Of a DNA stretch of 64,000 nucleotides, positions 52,806 through 63,775 are shown in pieces. This stretch comes from Blastobasis lacticolella (Eukaryota > Arthropoda > Insecta > Lepidoptera > Blastobasidae): positions 19,560,501-19,624,500 of the forward strand of contig LR990046.1 of assembly GCA_905147135.1 (NCBI GenBank), given 5' to 3'. The position numbers and the translations under genes are program-made. Each line of letters starts with the position of its first letter. Position 1 is the first letter of the stretch. Below the pieces are notes generated by a model that was given only the letters and a program-made list of their open reading frames with translations, was not told the DNA's origin and did not search any database.

Positions 52806-54559
52806 ACCTCTCTTGATCTTACCATAATGTGTTTTACCATGCTGTCTTTGTTTTATCCAAACCCTTTCGATTCCTCTATGCTCCTGAAATCTGTATCAAT
52901 GAAATAGACAGAAATATTTAGAAACTGAACAAAATTTTTGCTACGGCGCGGCGTCTAGACGCATATCCAAGCTAGAGTGAATAGGATGTTCCTAAACAGG
53001 CTTCTCCATATTCAGCCGTATCGTCACTTAACCCTAGGTGAGATGGCGGTCAAATGCCTGGCTTGTAAAAAAAATAGGAAATAGAAATAGAATGCCATGT
53101 TAAATCGGCTGAGTTATATTCATCAAGTTTCGTCGGCCTCAATTTCTAGTCTAATTCCATCATATAACAAAATTATGCTATGGTCTAAATGATGCATAAT
53201 GGAATCTGCCTTCGAAACAGTCCACTTTGTAATTATTATCTTCTAAACTGAATATGTTCTTCTTCTTCTTGTCTCTACTAACTCTAAACTAACATCAAAT
53301 TTTCTCGTATTTCTTTGTTCAAATCCGCTCCCGATCGTACATCGAGCCGGACGGCAAGGCATAAGGGACTAATTTGCATGTTATTACGGCTTAATCCCTT
53401 CCCACATACGAGGAGGCTTTAGCATGTCCAAACTGGATTTTTGAGTTATTCACTTACCTAAAATAATTTCGTCACTCTGATTACAAAGTTTGTGCCGCGG
53501 TTACTGTTCGAAGAGCTCTGGCGGATGGCATTTCTACAATCGGTAGAGGTAGAAAAATTGATTTTATTAACTGACGATTTTTATTAGAAATAACATGTAG
53601 CGATTTTACATTGTTGTAAGCATATCAATTAGTTTTCACGATGCTTAACAACTAGGATATTCTTAATGTTGATTACTATTCCATGTTAATAGAAACACAT
53701 TTGCATTGAATGAAACATTTTGAAAAACAGTATCTTCAATACTTTTGTCATTTATTTCTTTAAAATATTGTGAACATTAAATGGTTAAACGAATCAAAAA
53801 TTTGATAAATGTTCTCTAAAAACATTGTCAGAGCTCTTCATATAGTAACCGAGGTATAATTTCGCCTTGTTGCCAGAGTTGACATTGTTGGGGGCACGGG
53901 ACGGCCACTAGGGGTCATCGTCGTAGGTATTTTGGGCCCTTTGTATTCTCATTCCGGGTTCGTAGCTTGTTAGCCATAGAATTATTAAATGAGAAAGTTT
54001 TGCTGGTAGCAAACGCTTTGCTGGTTACACTAAATTACATGTACTTATATATTTTTTATTTCTCATATTTTTACTAGAGTTTTGAACAGGTTTTCACTAT
54101 TTTTAGTTATTTCACAATTCGATTACAACACGAGACAAATTGGGTATTCCGCAAAAACTTGTAGGTAAGCGCATTTAGTTCTATTCGAACGGACTCTCAA
54201 TCGACGCTCTCCTGGGTGTTGCCTTCTGAAATCTACCTATCAAGAGACAGAATAAATAAACGTGAAATTTGCGTGATTGATTTGCCCTAATATAATTAAT
54301 GTTCCTTTTTTTATTATACTACGTAAATTAAATTGTCCGCATTGAAAATCCTTGTCAAATAAGATTATATTATAATATATTACAATTAGGATACCGTTTT
54401 ACAACGCAATTCGATTGGAGCTACGGTTGTGACAACAATCGAAAACCAATCGAATTTGATTGGTCTTTTATTAGTAGCGGAATACCAAAAACGTGTCAAA
54501 CTACCTCAAAGACCGGCACCGCATCCCCATCTGCTCCCTTTAGGTTGCAGATGTCCTGG
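52806..54559. other. Intergenic, no supported gene
   Basis: Only 'ggtgagatggcggtcaaatg' near 53038 (same unclassified motif as 30530) is repeat-like. No exon candidate stands out. Confidence 0.5.
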
Positions 54560-54625
54560 ATGACGGTGGCCGCTTTCCATCAGGTGAATCATCCGTCCGT
54601 GTGCCTTTCTAGGCAATAAAAAAAA
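54560..54625 (+). repeat. DR-D tail copy
   Basis: 'gacggtggccgctttccatc', 'aggtgaatcatccgtccgtg' and 'tgcctttctaggcaataaaa'. Confidence 0.55.
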
Positions 54626-55380
54626 CTGTGATTAAGCTGTCGTTGCGATTTAATTACAATTCGAATAATTTTGTGGACTCTAGGCCCAGTATGCGTATGA
54701 AATCCCGGTGAGCCCTAGAATATCATAAAAGCCATTCGTATACAATTGGTTCAGTCACCCATTCGATGCTCTCGGGTTCACTTGCTGTATTCCCTCCCAA
54801 GGGTCATTTCAATCCACGAACAGTATTTCACCAAGAAAATATTGTAATGGAATATCCTGCAAGAAAATGGACCGCAGGACATTTTAAGAGTCGTATAGAA
54901 GACATATTGGTGGTTAGGAAACGGCGAGGCCACGAGATAAGCATTCAAGGCGGTTGGAGACCCTGAGTTATGTTCTCTAATGGTCTGCTTAAAAACTTAC
55001 TTAGAGAGTTATATACTTTTGTAGGGGAACAGAATATTTTTTACAGTGTTTGTAATTTTGTGAGTTGGATAAAGGTTATTTGGGCAGTCGGCAAGTAATT
55101 TGTTTGGTATACCGTATTTTTAAGGATATTGCCAATCATAATTTTATAGTGAAAATGAAAATGAAACTCGGATTATCTTGGCTTTTCTTTACGACGTATA
55201 CAAAAATATGCATTTAATTCGTATAAACCTTTCGAGATTAATTCTCTAACCGATGGTGAAATCTTCATCAATATCCGCCAGACGCGGAATACTTGATTTT
55301 ATACTGTAATTAATGATGATGATATTAATGTTTGACAATCATCAAAGGACTGTTGACGTGATGGGAATTTTATGAATGAA
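54626..55380. other. Intergenic, no supported gene
   Basis: A 66-codon frame at 54766-54966 (SLAVFPPKGHFNPRTVFHQE...) resembles nothing I know and lacks supporting context. Confidence 0.45.
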
Positions 55381-55800
55381 AATTTTATTGTATAAATACA
55401 AGATACAATTGGTACATATCAGTAGCAATAGAGAAAACAACATACGTCCTCATCGCTTAAAGCGAGACCTTTTCCGTACAGTGAAATAATATTGTAAATT
55501 ATACGAAGTAAAATAATAATATCCTGTAAAATAACAACGTCATAAAATGTTAAAACGTACCATTCTAGTAACAATTCAGGGCACAGAAAGATTAAACCTC
55601 CAGACACCTGACTCAACCAATCCGTCTTCAATTCCTGTCTCGAGTGCCGCCTCGCCCGATTATTAAAATATTCCTTTATGTCATAGATCTTAAGCCTTCC
55701 ATTGAAGCCCAGAGTTAGGCGGTAAGCAGGTCCTTGGTACCGCAAACAATGGGGGCTCACGACAGCGCCGAGTGGCCTGTCTCAAGAGGCCAAGTCAGGT
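55380..55800 (-). pseudogene. Unassigned antisense ORF with 3' poly(A)-like end
   Basis: The minus strand is open for 113 codons and contains CLRYQGPAYRLTLGFNGRLK, IYDIKEYFNNRARRHSRQEL and KTDWLSQVSGG, then a hydrophobic stretch and stop. Upstream the same frame continues past a TGA (LAS-stop-DRPLGAVVSP). Downstream, AATAAA occurs within tacaataaaattttc (minus strand, near 55385). This looks like a decayed retro-copied 3' end rather than a working gene. I do not recognise the protein. Confidence 0.3.
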
Positions 55801-55911
55801 GATACAGCGGTTCCACTGTTCAAGGCATTTGGAGAAAATAATGGTTTATGATATTCAGTGTCAAACCTACCTCATGGTAGTCCATAACATCTAACACGCA
55901 TGTTTATTTTT

Positions 55912-55992
55912 TTTGTTGCCTAGGGAGGCACACGGACGGCGGTTCACCTAATGGAAAGTGGTTACCGTCGTCCAGGACATCTTGCAACCTAA
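55912..55992 (-). repeat. DR-D tail copy
   Basis: 'gttgcctagggaggcacacg', 'gacggcggttcacctaatgg' and 'aaagtggttaccgtcgtcca'. Confidence 0.6.
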
Positions 55993-55993
55993 G

Positions 55994-56042
55994 GGATGCG
56001 GATGCGGAGCGGATGCGGATGCGAAGCGGATGCGGATGCGCG
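55994..56042 (+). repeat. GC-rich hexamer-based minisatellite
   Basis: About 50 bp built from GGATGC with spacers: ggatgcggatgcggagc, ggatgcggatgcgaagc, ggatgcggatgcgcg. It directly follows the DR-D tail. Confidence 0.8.
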
Positions 56043-56223
56043 TAGTTTAGTAGTCTTGCTCGCTTATAGGTTTCGAAAAAGTCGAAATATCATTGTAAGT
56101 TCCGTAAGAGAATATTAATACTGACGTAGGTGCGTTGCGTATTTATTAATCCTTATATATAAGCTTGAATATCGTACAGTATTTCTACTAGATCAAGAGA
56201 TGGGCAGGGGTTCCACGCGTATC

Positions 56224-56420
56224 TATACTAATATCATAAAGAGAAAAGATTTGTATTTTTGTTTGTATATGAATGAATAAACTCAAAAACTACTGGTTCG
56301 ATTTATAAATTATGTCATAAACAAGAAGCTACGTTATTCCCGAATGACACAGGCTACTTATTATCCCGGGAAAATAATAGGGTCCCGTGGGAAAGTTGCA
56401 TGTTTACAGAGATCCGGTGG
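56224..56420 (+). repeat. Dispersed repeat of the 'actaatatcataaagag' type
   Basis: 'atactaatatcataaagaga', 'aactactggttcgatttata', 'ttattcccgaatgacacagg' and 'cccgggaaaataatagggtc' follow a widespread lepidopteran repeat pattern. Confidence 0.55.
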
Positions 56421-56599
56421 ACGACGCTGAGAACGGCTAGTTGAAGATATAATCCGTATTTCGCACTAACCGTTAGACCTTTCTAATGCATACAGCTAAG
56501 GTATGTAACGCTTTGGCCCCTGGACTCCAAACTTGGAGGCCAGAGATAGAGTGAACATGCTGATCAGGTTATCAGGTAAGATGGCGGTCTAGTGCCTAC

Positions 56600-56950
56600 G
56601 TAGTATATTATTATATTATTTTATTAGCCCGAATCATCCCACTGCTGAACAAAGGCCTCCCCCCGATCGACTCTTCACATTCAAGTGCCAATGTCTGCCA
56701 GTCACTTTCGAAAGCCCGCAGCTCATCTGTCCACCTTTTCTTAGGTCTGCCGCGACGTCGTTTTCGAGAATTGGGTGTACAAACTGTAACGGTTTTAGCC
56801 CATATCTCCTCCGACATGCGGCAAACATGACCTTCCCAGTTCTATTTCAGCTTTCCAGCTTTAGTTGCTACATCAGCGATCTGCGTTTTGGAGCGCAGCG
56901 TTGAGTTTCGAATTCGGTCTTTCAATCTAACTCCTAACATGCTAACAACA
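56600..56950 (-). mobile_element. RTE-like LINE C-terminal end, second subfamily
   Basis: The minus strand reads MSEEIWAKTVTVCTPNSRKR, RRGRPKKRWTDELRAFESDW and QTLALECEESIGGRPLF, the GRP.KRW.DEL...W..LA pattern of RTE-like elements. A ttatta-type simple tract marks the inverted 3' end. A frameshift separates the final (F)VQQW-like segment. Confidence 0.65.
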
Positions 56951-57109
56951 ACCTAGTATATTATAAAAGAAAAAAGGATTTTTTTTTTCAAGATACGTAA
57001 CATTTTATAGTATGCTTTCAAGGATGGGTAGAGTGACAGTTCTTGAGAAAAAGTAGTCTGTATTCTGCGTAGCGTTCGCCCAGCAAAAGTACAATTTTAT
57101 TTTTTCTTC

Positions 57110-57365
57110 ATCGGAAGACAAACCAGCCACCTGATGGAAAGTGACTACTTTGCTAGTTGCTGATCACCTGGTGTTGCTAATGTAATGTTTATAGACATTA
57201 GCAAAACGTGTTCCCCATCTTTAAAATCCCGGGACGCATTGCTTTGCCAGCAAATAATCAAATGATGAGCCTTGAAACTGCCAGAGCTACACTGCCATAT
57301 GAAGTATTGGGAACGAAACTCACCGGCAGGAACACGATACTATTTATAAAAATGAAGTTTTCTGT
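57110..57365 (-). repeat. Diverged DR-E copy
   Basis: 'caaaccagccacctgatgga', 'aagtgactactttgctagtt', 'gctttgccagcaaataatca' and 'actcaccggcaggaacacga'. Confidence 0.6.
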
Positions 57366-58039
57366 AAGTTACAACTTCAATTAAACACGTATCGTTACTA
57401 CTATACTATACAATCGTACTATAGTCCCACAGCCACATTAGTAAATACACTTCGAATCACCCACAACAGTTCGCGAATCATGAACAGAGCAAGACAAACG
57501 GACAGGAAACCAAGAATTAAGTACACCTGCTGAACTTCTAACTTAGACCTCGCATCCCAGGCGCAGACTTGTTTAATTTAGTCTGTCTCCAGACACTTAA
57601 GTATTCTCTACTGAACTATTTGTACTGAACGGAGTATTTCGTTTTTGAGTTGTTTGCCGAAAGGTTGTGCCCGCGCAGTTGACCCAGAAAGTAACAAGCT
57701 TCATCCGAGCTCTTGGAAACTGTTTTATTCTACAAACGACGTCTTTCGAGCACGAAGGCAGCTAGAATTTTCTGTCGTTCCACCGTTTTGAAATTGATGC
57801 TGGTTGGAATAATATTGGGTTTGTTCTGACTTTATGCTGCACTGGTATTTACTGGTAAAATAAGGTTACTTTGATGTCCTGGGCTATCGAGCACTCGCTT
57901 TTCTTTATTAATTAAGTCTTATTTCCATGCAAACAAAGCACGCCATGTGAGAACTCTGATAGGAAATACTGTATGCAATCTTTCCCTTAGCACTTATAAA
58001 AGAAAATGTGGTTTTAAGACTTTCGTGGTTATTGACTAC
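57366..58039. other. Intergenic, nothing recognised
   Basis: No supported gene. The last about 30 bp belong to the repeat whose arm is at 46945-47045. Confidence 0.5.
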
Positions 58040-58152
58040 ACTTTCACTACACTTGTTATCGGGTTTGTTACCACGGTTAGTATTGTTTGATATATCGTGG
58101 TAAAAACAATACTAACCGTGGTAACAAACCCGATAACATGTGTAGTAAAAGT
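58040..58152. repeat. Palindrome with 49-bp arms
   Basis: Arms 58040-58088 and 58104-58152 match at 47 of 49 positions, with a 15-nt loop. The left arm plus its upstream 28 bp is a dispersed repeat (46945-47045); the right arm is an inverted copy of it. Confidence 0.9.
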
Positions 58153-58759
58153 TTAAAGAAAATGTGTGATGAATGTAGCCCGTGCATATCATAGTAGCCC
58201 CATTTTACGGTACTCAGATTTTATAATCAGCTTCTTCGTCAAGGATAGATGGACGTATTGATGATAAATGATACCTATCTACGGCTTGTATAGATCTACT
58301 GCAAGGAACTTTGTTCAATTTTGAAGGTGGCCAAGAAAAAGTGCAATCACATTTGGTTCATTAAAAGAAGTTTAACATTTATTGTACATTGTATAATTAA
58401 GAAAAAACTACGCTACGCCATAGATATTCCAGGTTACTCTTTAAATAATATTTATTTTATTCTTTCTAGCTGGATCTCACAAATTAAACTGTTCATTAAA
58501 ATTTCTAGGAACCTTGCAAGAAATACAAGAATTTCCAAGTAATAAATCTAAGTACACAACTTTCAGGCACTACAAAGAGTAGAAATAACTGCTACTATTT
58601 GCACAAGAACAACCCAGATTTGTTTCATAATATTTAAGTTAAGTATTACGTATCTAGAATAAGAACACGATAAGAACGAATCGCTTATAAAAAAAAAATA
58701 TCTATAACTTATGGCAAGTTTTTTAAACGTCATAGAACGTCATTCATAAAAGTCAAAAC

Positions 58760-59746
58760 CATGGACTTACTACCCAAAGGGACTGCGCACTGCTTTGACT
58801 AAAACCGGGCAGAGCGAGAGTCACTATCGATAGTCCTGTGTCCCTTTCTAGTGTTGCCACCATTGTTGATGCAAATTCCGAATTACTTTTATTATTTGGC
58901 GCGGACAACGCCCTCAGGGTCAGGCAGAGCCGGATCGGGTGCAATCTGAAGGTCATGTTTTCATCAGGGTCCAGCCCAAACTTACCCTGCTACTCGGAAA
59001 CTATTGGCCCTAGAACACGAGTTCCTAGTGTGAAATAAAAAACTCTAGAAACTAGTGTTTTAGGACTAATGGGTTAACTTTGACAGCTGTCATACGAAAT
59101 GTAGATCTCGACAAGTACTATCATTTCTCTACAGAAACTAGTGTTTTAGGACCAATGGGTTCCGAGTTATAAAAGATGTATGTATGTATGTATGTATGTA
59201 AACTCTTTATTGCATGTAAAAAGAAATACAGTAGGTAGAAAAATATCATTTTACAAAGCAAAGGCGGGCTTATCCCACAATGGGATTTCTTCCAGCCAAC
59301 CTTAGACCCTCTGAAGATTTAAGTTTGACAGCTGTCACCCGAAATGTAGATATCGAAGAGTACCGTCACTTCTCTTTAGAAACTAGTGTTGTAGGATAAA
59401 TCGTTACCGAACTCTTTTATCTGTTTTGTGGAACAAAAAGTCGTAGGTTAATAATTATGTCGACTCGACGTTTGTCGGAGAAACGTTCAGTAGATCAAAA
59501 GGTATTTTGACAGCTACTTTTCGGATTGTACGGATTACCTCATAATAATACCAAATTCACGGTAAATATATTTCTACAATAATGGCAACACCAAACATGA
59601 CACTTGTCAATTTAGAATGACGGTCATTATGCCAATAACATTGTGTTTACAGTGTTAGAAAGGGACAAAGGACTATCGATGGTGACTCTCGCACTGCCCG
59701 GTTATAGTCAAAGCAGTGCGCATTCCCTTTGGATAGTAAGTCCATG
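58760..59746. mobile_element. Non-autonomous TIR transposon, 987 bp, 90-bp TIRs, 8-bp TSD (P- or hAT-like)
   Basis: TIRs 58760-58849 and 59657-59746 match at 84 of 90 positions and start CATGGACTTACTAyCCAAAG. The target-site duplication GTCAAAAC is at 58752-58759 and 59747-59754. The interior holds about 90-bp repeats with 'aaactagtgttttaggac' and 'tttgacagctgtca', and a short open frame (LLLLFGADNALRVRQSRIGC) that I do not recognise. No transposase is seen. The interior repeats recur in neuroligin intron 7 (19430-19650) without these TIRs. Confidence 0.88.
59175..59325 (-). mobile_element. LINE 3' tail nested in the TIR transposon
   Basis: (tatg)n tract, then 'aactctttattgcatgtaaa', 'aagcaaaggcgggcttatcc' and 'gggatttcttccagccaacc', the inverted 3'UTR type also seen at 11046 and 40095. 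It interrupts the about 90-bp interior repeats of the host element. Confidence 0.55.
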
Positions 59747-60104
59747 GTCAAAACAAACATTTTGATTTCTGTAGGGTTGTTTATTTTCGTGAGTTATAAA
59801 AATATTATAAATAATGGGCAAAACAATTAAAATGGAAGTGCTGGAGATAATTTTTAGCATGATCAATAATTTAGACAAACTAAAGTACAAGTTCATGCTA
59901 ATAGCGACCAAATAACTGAATGTTCAAGAAGACTGACAAGGTCAGATTATCCAATCGATATTGCCATATCCACACTTTATAATTTTTACCACTGTTAGTC
60001 AATACAGACTTATCATGGTCCTATTCTAACTAAATACATTGCTACTTGTCATTTACAATATCGTTTAAGTACATTGATGATTACTTCAGTCACCATCATC
60101 TATA

Positions 60105-60245
60105 TACATAAAGCAAAGTCGCTTCCAGTCGTCTGTCACTATGTATAAGTATATATGTATGTATCTATATACGCTTAGATCTTATAAAATAAGAAACGGA
60201 TATTAATGTGGTTTTCAACAATAGATAGAGTTATTCAAGAGGATG
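60105..60245 (-). repeat. DR-G fragment
   Basis: 'cataaagcaaagtcgcttcc', 'tatatacgcttagatcttat' and 'tttcaacaatagatagagtt', the inverse of 43840-43935. Confidence 0.65.
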
Positions 60246-61159
60246 GTTTATTAGCAAGAAAAAAAAGAGTGATTAGGAGTATCATTATCATTATCATTTA
60301 TTTATTCATTAGATTCATATTATGGCTACATTTTCTTAAAACAAAAAAGTATGTGTACTATGTATACATAATTGATGATACCTCAAAGTAAAAATATTAG
60401 AAAAATTTCATTAGTACATTTAAAATTTATGGCTTAAAGTAAGTGTATTGTACTTTTGCCATATGAATAATTAAATAAATGTGAAAGAAGTCGCGCCGGG
60501 TCCACTACTCGATCATAAAGTTAAAACATTAACTTTTACCAGACTGTCAAAATACCAAAGACTTATATACTGTTACTTTGTTATTACCTTATTTGAGGTA
60601 ATTTTAGACATGCGAGTTTACGTCTTCCAAGTAATTACCTTTTAGGGGTCAACTCAGCCCACATCAAACACAGCGTGCGGGCTAAAATGGCCACTATCAA
60701 TAGTTTATATATTGTTATATTTTCATTACACACATAAAGCCGAATCTGGTATGAAGAGTAATGCAAAAAAAATTTAATAATTACATCGTTACCTTGAAAA
60801 GTAAAACTAATAAAATACATACTTACCTTAGTACTTACCTTTATCATTATGGTGTCGATCGAAATTCAAATAAAATTTGCACCAATCACTGCCCCATATT
60901 TTTAATTGCATGCAAATTTAATATTAAGCAACGTTAATAGATGTATGCTTTCTATCATTCAAACAGTAATCACCACACTAATTATAAGCCACAGTGTACT
61001 GTATTTAAGATAATAACATTGGTTTTTGCCTATGAATTTGTTTGCGTTGACAAGTTTTTGCATTTCCCGGTTAATTTGGACACTGTTTTAGACTAGGTAG
61101 GTATTTAGTGTGGGATGTGAACTCTGGTGTCACATTGGTCCCGTCTCATTTGCGTGCAA
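60246..61159. other. Intergenic, nothing recognised
   Basis: Very AT-rich; no supported gene. Confidence 0.5.
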
Positions 61160-61209
61160 CTCTCAGTCATGCGAGTTCTGATGCCGCAAACGCTGATCTA
61201 AAATACTGC

Positions 61210-61545
61210 TGATACTAAGACCTCGGTCAACGATATTTTCACACCCATTGGAGCGAGATATCCCCTTGTCTTTACAAAAATAGATAACTCGCCCACGGGC
61301 CAGAAAATGTATCGGGCGAATTGTCACCTAAGCCTTGGCTTTGAGACAATGGACCCTTGTACTGCGGCCAAATTATTTATAAAGGATCACTTGAGGAGTC
61401 TCTGCAAGGTTACAGGTGACCGCAGGGCTGGCAACTTTTTTGCTTAGAGGTTGAAGCTCATCATTCAAAGGAGAAATGTTGCTAACCTTCTAGACACCAT
61501 GCCTCGTGGGGAAGTCCTGAGGAGGTTTATTATTTGTTAAGGTTT
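61210..61545 (+). pseudogene. Degraded ORF of unknown family with poly(A)-like end
   Basis: One frame reads DTKTSVNDIFTPIGARYPLV, FTKIDNSPTGQKMYRANCHL, SLGFETMDPCTAAKLFIKDH, LRSLCKVTGDRRAGNFFA, stop, then RLKLIIQRRNVANLLDTMPR and GEVLRRFIIC, stop. Apart from the one internal TAG the frame is continuous and looks protein-like. AATAAA follows near 61610. It is probably the 3' end of a mobile or retro-copied gene; I cannot name it. Confidence 0.4.
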
Positions 61546-61673
61546 AAGGTGTTTAGTATGTATTATTTCTGTTGTGATTGTATGAAAACAATTAATTCTC
61601 GTGAATGCAATAAAATCCATCCATGATAAAATTCCAAAAACTATTTGTAATCGCATTGTTATAGCATAGGTAA

Positions 61674-61827
61674 TTAACTTTGTAAATGCAAACTTCCACC
61701 TCTAGTGGATTTTTTATTACTTGAATGCCAGTTTCTGAAGTTGGGATTTATTAACTTTCTAAATGTAAACTTCCACCTCTAGTGGATTTTTTATTACTTG
61801 AATGCCAGTGTCTGAAGTCGGGATTGA
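61674..61827 (+). repeat. 77-bp tandem duplication
   Basis: Units 61674-61750 and 61751-61827 (ttaactttgtaaatgcaaac / ttaactttctaaatgtaaac, then 'cacctctagtggatttttta') differ at only a few positions. Confidence 0.85.
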
Positions 61828-61921
61828 CTTATAGAATGAAGTAGGAGTAGGTACACAGTGTTGATAAATGGCTCACAAATATACTGTATCCCTTTTTTCT
61901 TTATCTGTACTTAAATTTAGA

Positions 61922-62049
61922 TTCACCGATGCCGAGGACATTCAAATAATGTAAAAAGTCATTGGTACATGGCCGTAGTGGGATTTGAACCCAGTACTTC
62001 TCGCTTACGAGTTGGATGCTTTAACCACCTTAGGCCACCGACGCTCCAG
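61922..62049 (-). repeat. SINE-B head fragment
   Basis: 'gtcattggtacatggccgta', 'gtgggatttgaacccagtac', 'ttctcgcttacgagttggat' and 'ccttaggccaccgacgctcc', the inverted tRNA-like head. Confidence 0.7.
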
Positions 62050-62543
62050 ACCTTCAATACTTAGACCTTCCAACTTCAACACCTAAGCAGGCTAATTTGC
62101 CAGAGTTTAGACTGGCTACTCGCAGAACGGTCATTAACCATTCGAAGTTGATTGAAGGACGCAGAGTTCAGAACAAACATCACCTTAAGCGGTCCCAGGG
62201 CGCATGTATCCGGTGAAATCTAGTTTAATTTAAGGGCACACACAGAATCGCTCCGGCAAGTTTATTGTTGCCAGTTACAGCGAGCAACTCATTTCCCTCC
62301 CAATCTCGGGCCTCGTTTAACGTCCTTTCTTATGTGAACAATTACGTTTATACGAGGATTTCTACGCTAAAATAGATTTAGGCCCAATGGGCTGGATGTT
62401 TTGAGCATCCTTGCGATTTAGGGTCCCGTATGTCCATAAAAAAATAAAAGAAAAGCTTATTTCTTCAGCAGCGGCCATTTTGCATTTTTTGTCTGTACTG
62501 GCGCAGGGGGCAAGATGGCGCCTAGAATTTTCGCGTCACGATC
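62050..62543. other. Intergenic, nothing recognised
   Basis: No supported gene or repeat. Confidence 0.5.
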
Positions 62544-62749
62544 AGGGGGTCCTTAAGGCCACATTAGTGTTTCATATTATGATTGATATTAGAGTGCCGC
62601 AACTTAGCTTATACGGTGGCCAATACAAAAATAAGTGACGCCATTTTGAATTGTCATGTCAATGTGAACAACAGCGACAATGCAGATAAGTTTGTGACAA
62701 ATTAATATAAATCATATAATGAAACGTTAATGTGGCCTTTTTAGACCCT
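62544..62749. repeat. Foldback/MITE-like element, 206 bp
   Basis: The ends agg(g)gtc...aaggccacatta.. and the complement of ttaatgtggccttttt.agaccc pair over about 40 bp with mismatches and continue into 'gtttcat..tatgatt'. DR-F-like sequence begins right after the right end. Confidence 0.6.
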
Positions 62750-62754
62750 CTGGT

Positions 62755-62960
62755 CTAAGTAACAAAACGTCCAACAGTGCGAAAAGTCTAACTCGTATGT
62801 CTGTCTGTTCGTTTGTCACAGCCAATTTTCTCTATATCTGCTGGACCGATAAAGTTGAAATTTGGTACACGTATTAATTTCTGTGACCCAACGTGTAACG
62901 TGAATAGACAAATTTCGAATACGGGGGTCACTTTTGGGAGGTAAGTCTCTTAGTTGTGTC
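62755..62960 (+). repeat. Dispersed repeat of the 'tgtctgtctgttcg ... aaatttggtacac' type
   Basis: 'gaaaagtctaactcgtatgt', 'ctgctggaccgataaagttg' and 'aaatttggtacacgtattaa' follow a common lepidopteran repeat. Confidence 0.55.
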
Positions 62961-62997
62961 CTGTTTGACGTACATATTTGTGATTTCATCATCACTG

Positions 62998-63246
62998 GCC
63001 GTGTCCGGCAGAGTAGAATATCACCAACCCCTTACACTCATGGGTGTCGTACAAGGCGACTAATGTTTTCGAGGCAAAAGATCAAGAGTCTCCGTAGTCT
63101 GGAAAATGGGCAACAGCATTTTCCATTGTTATATTTAAACACTGCGATCTCCAACCCGCCTGCCAAGCGTGGAGATTATGGCAATAACCTCCCCTTTCGT
63201 GGGAGAGGCCCTAAGTCCTGCAGTGGACTGTTACGGGCTGTGATGA
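62998..63246 (+). repeat. DR-C, best full-length copy
   Basis: 'ggccgtgtccggcagagtag', 'actcatgggtgtcgtacaag', 'gtctggaaaatgggcaacag', 'aacccgcctgccaagcgtgg' and 'gtcctgcagtggactgttac', ending ggctgtgatgat. The open frame 62934-63281 is this repeat, not a gene. Confidence 0.75.
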
Positions 63247-63639
63247 TTTGTGATTTAGGACAAGGTAAATCACAACTATAGTACCTACAGAACTCTTCGA
63301 ATGCGAGTTTGACTCACACTTGGCCGGTTTTTTTTACTTCAGCCTCCTCCCTTCGATTCGGGGAAGCTGCCTTGGTTGAGCGAAATATTAATTAAAAGTT
63401 AATTGTTTTTATTTCGTATTTGAGGGAAAATCGCTTTTACAAATTATTGAATGGTTGAGTTGGACGGCTTTAATTATGGCAGCGTTTTTTGACCGTTTAT
63501 TTTCGAGTTGGTAAGTTGATTCTTGGGAAGCAGTGTTTAATTTTTAATGTCTTCATTACTTACAGTTCTGTAATTTTATGTTATCAAATTACAAATTAGA
63601 TTACAAATTAGACAGTTTTTAGGCGACGTTCTTCAAGAA
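63247..63639. other. Intergenic, nothing recognised
   Basis: AT-rich, no supported feature. Confidence 0.5.
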
Positions 63640-63649
63640 AAGGTTTAAA

Positions 63650-63770
63650 AATGTTTTTCCGGGGTCGGCAGCGAGTGAATGATGCCCTTGGTATTGCAAA
63701 CGTCCATAGGCTGCGGTGACTGCTTACCATCTTGAATCTTGTTTGCCACCACAGTGGTATGGTAAAAAGT
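63650..63770 (+). repeat. DR-D tail copy
   Basis: 'gatgcccttggtattgcaaa', 'cgtccataggctgcggtgac', 'tgcttaccatcttgaatctt' and 'gtttgccaccacagtggtat'. Confidence 0.6.
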
Positions 63771-63775
63771 TAGGT

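Noticed and set aside
52328..52827. Overlapping 76-118 codon ORFs on both strands
   Set aside because: They are frames through the DR-E repeat; the same peptide pieces occur at 39609-39926.
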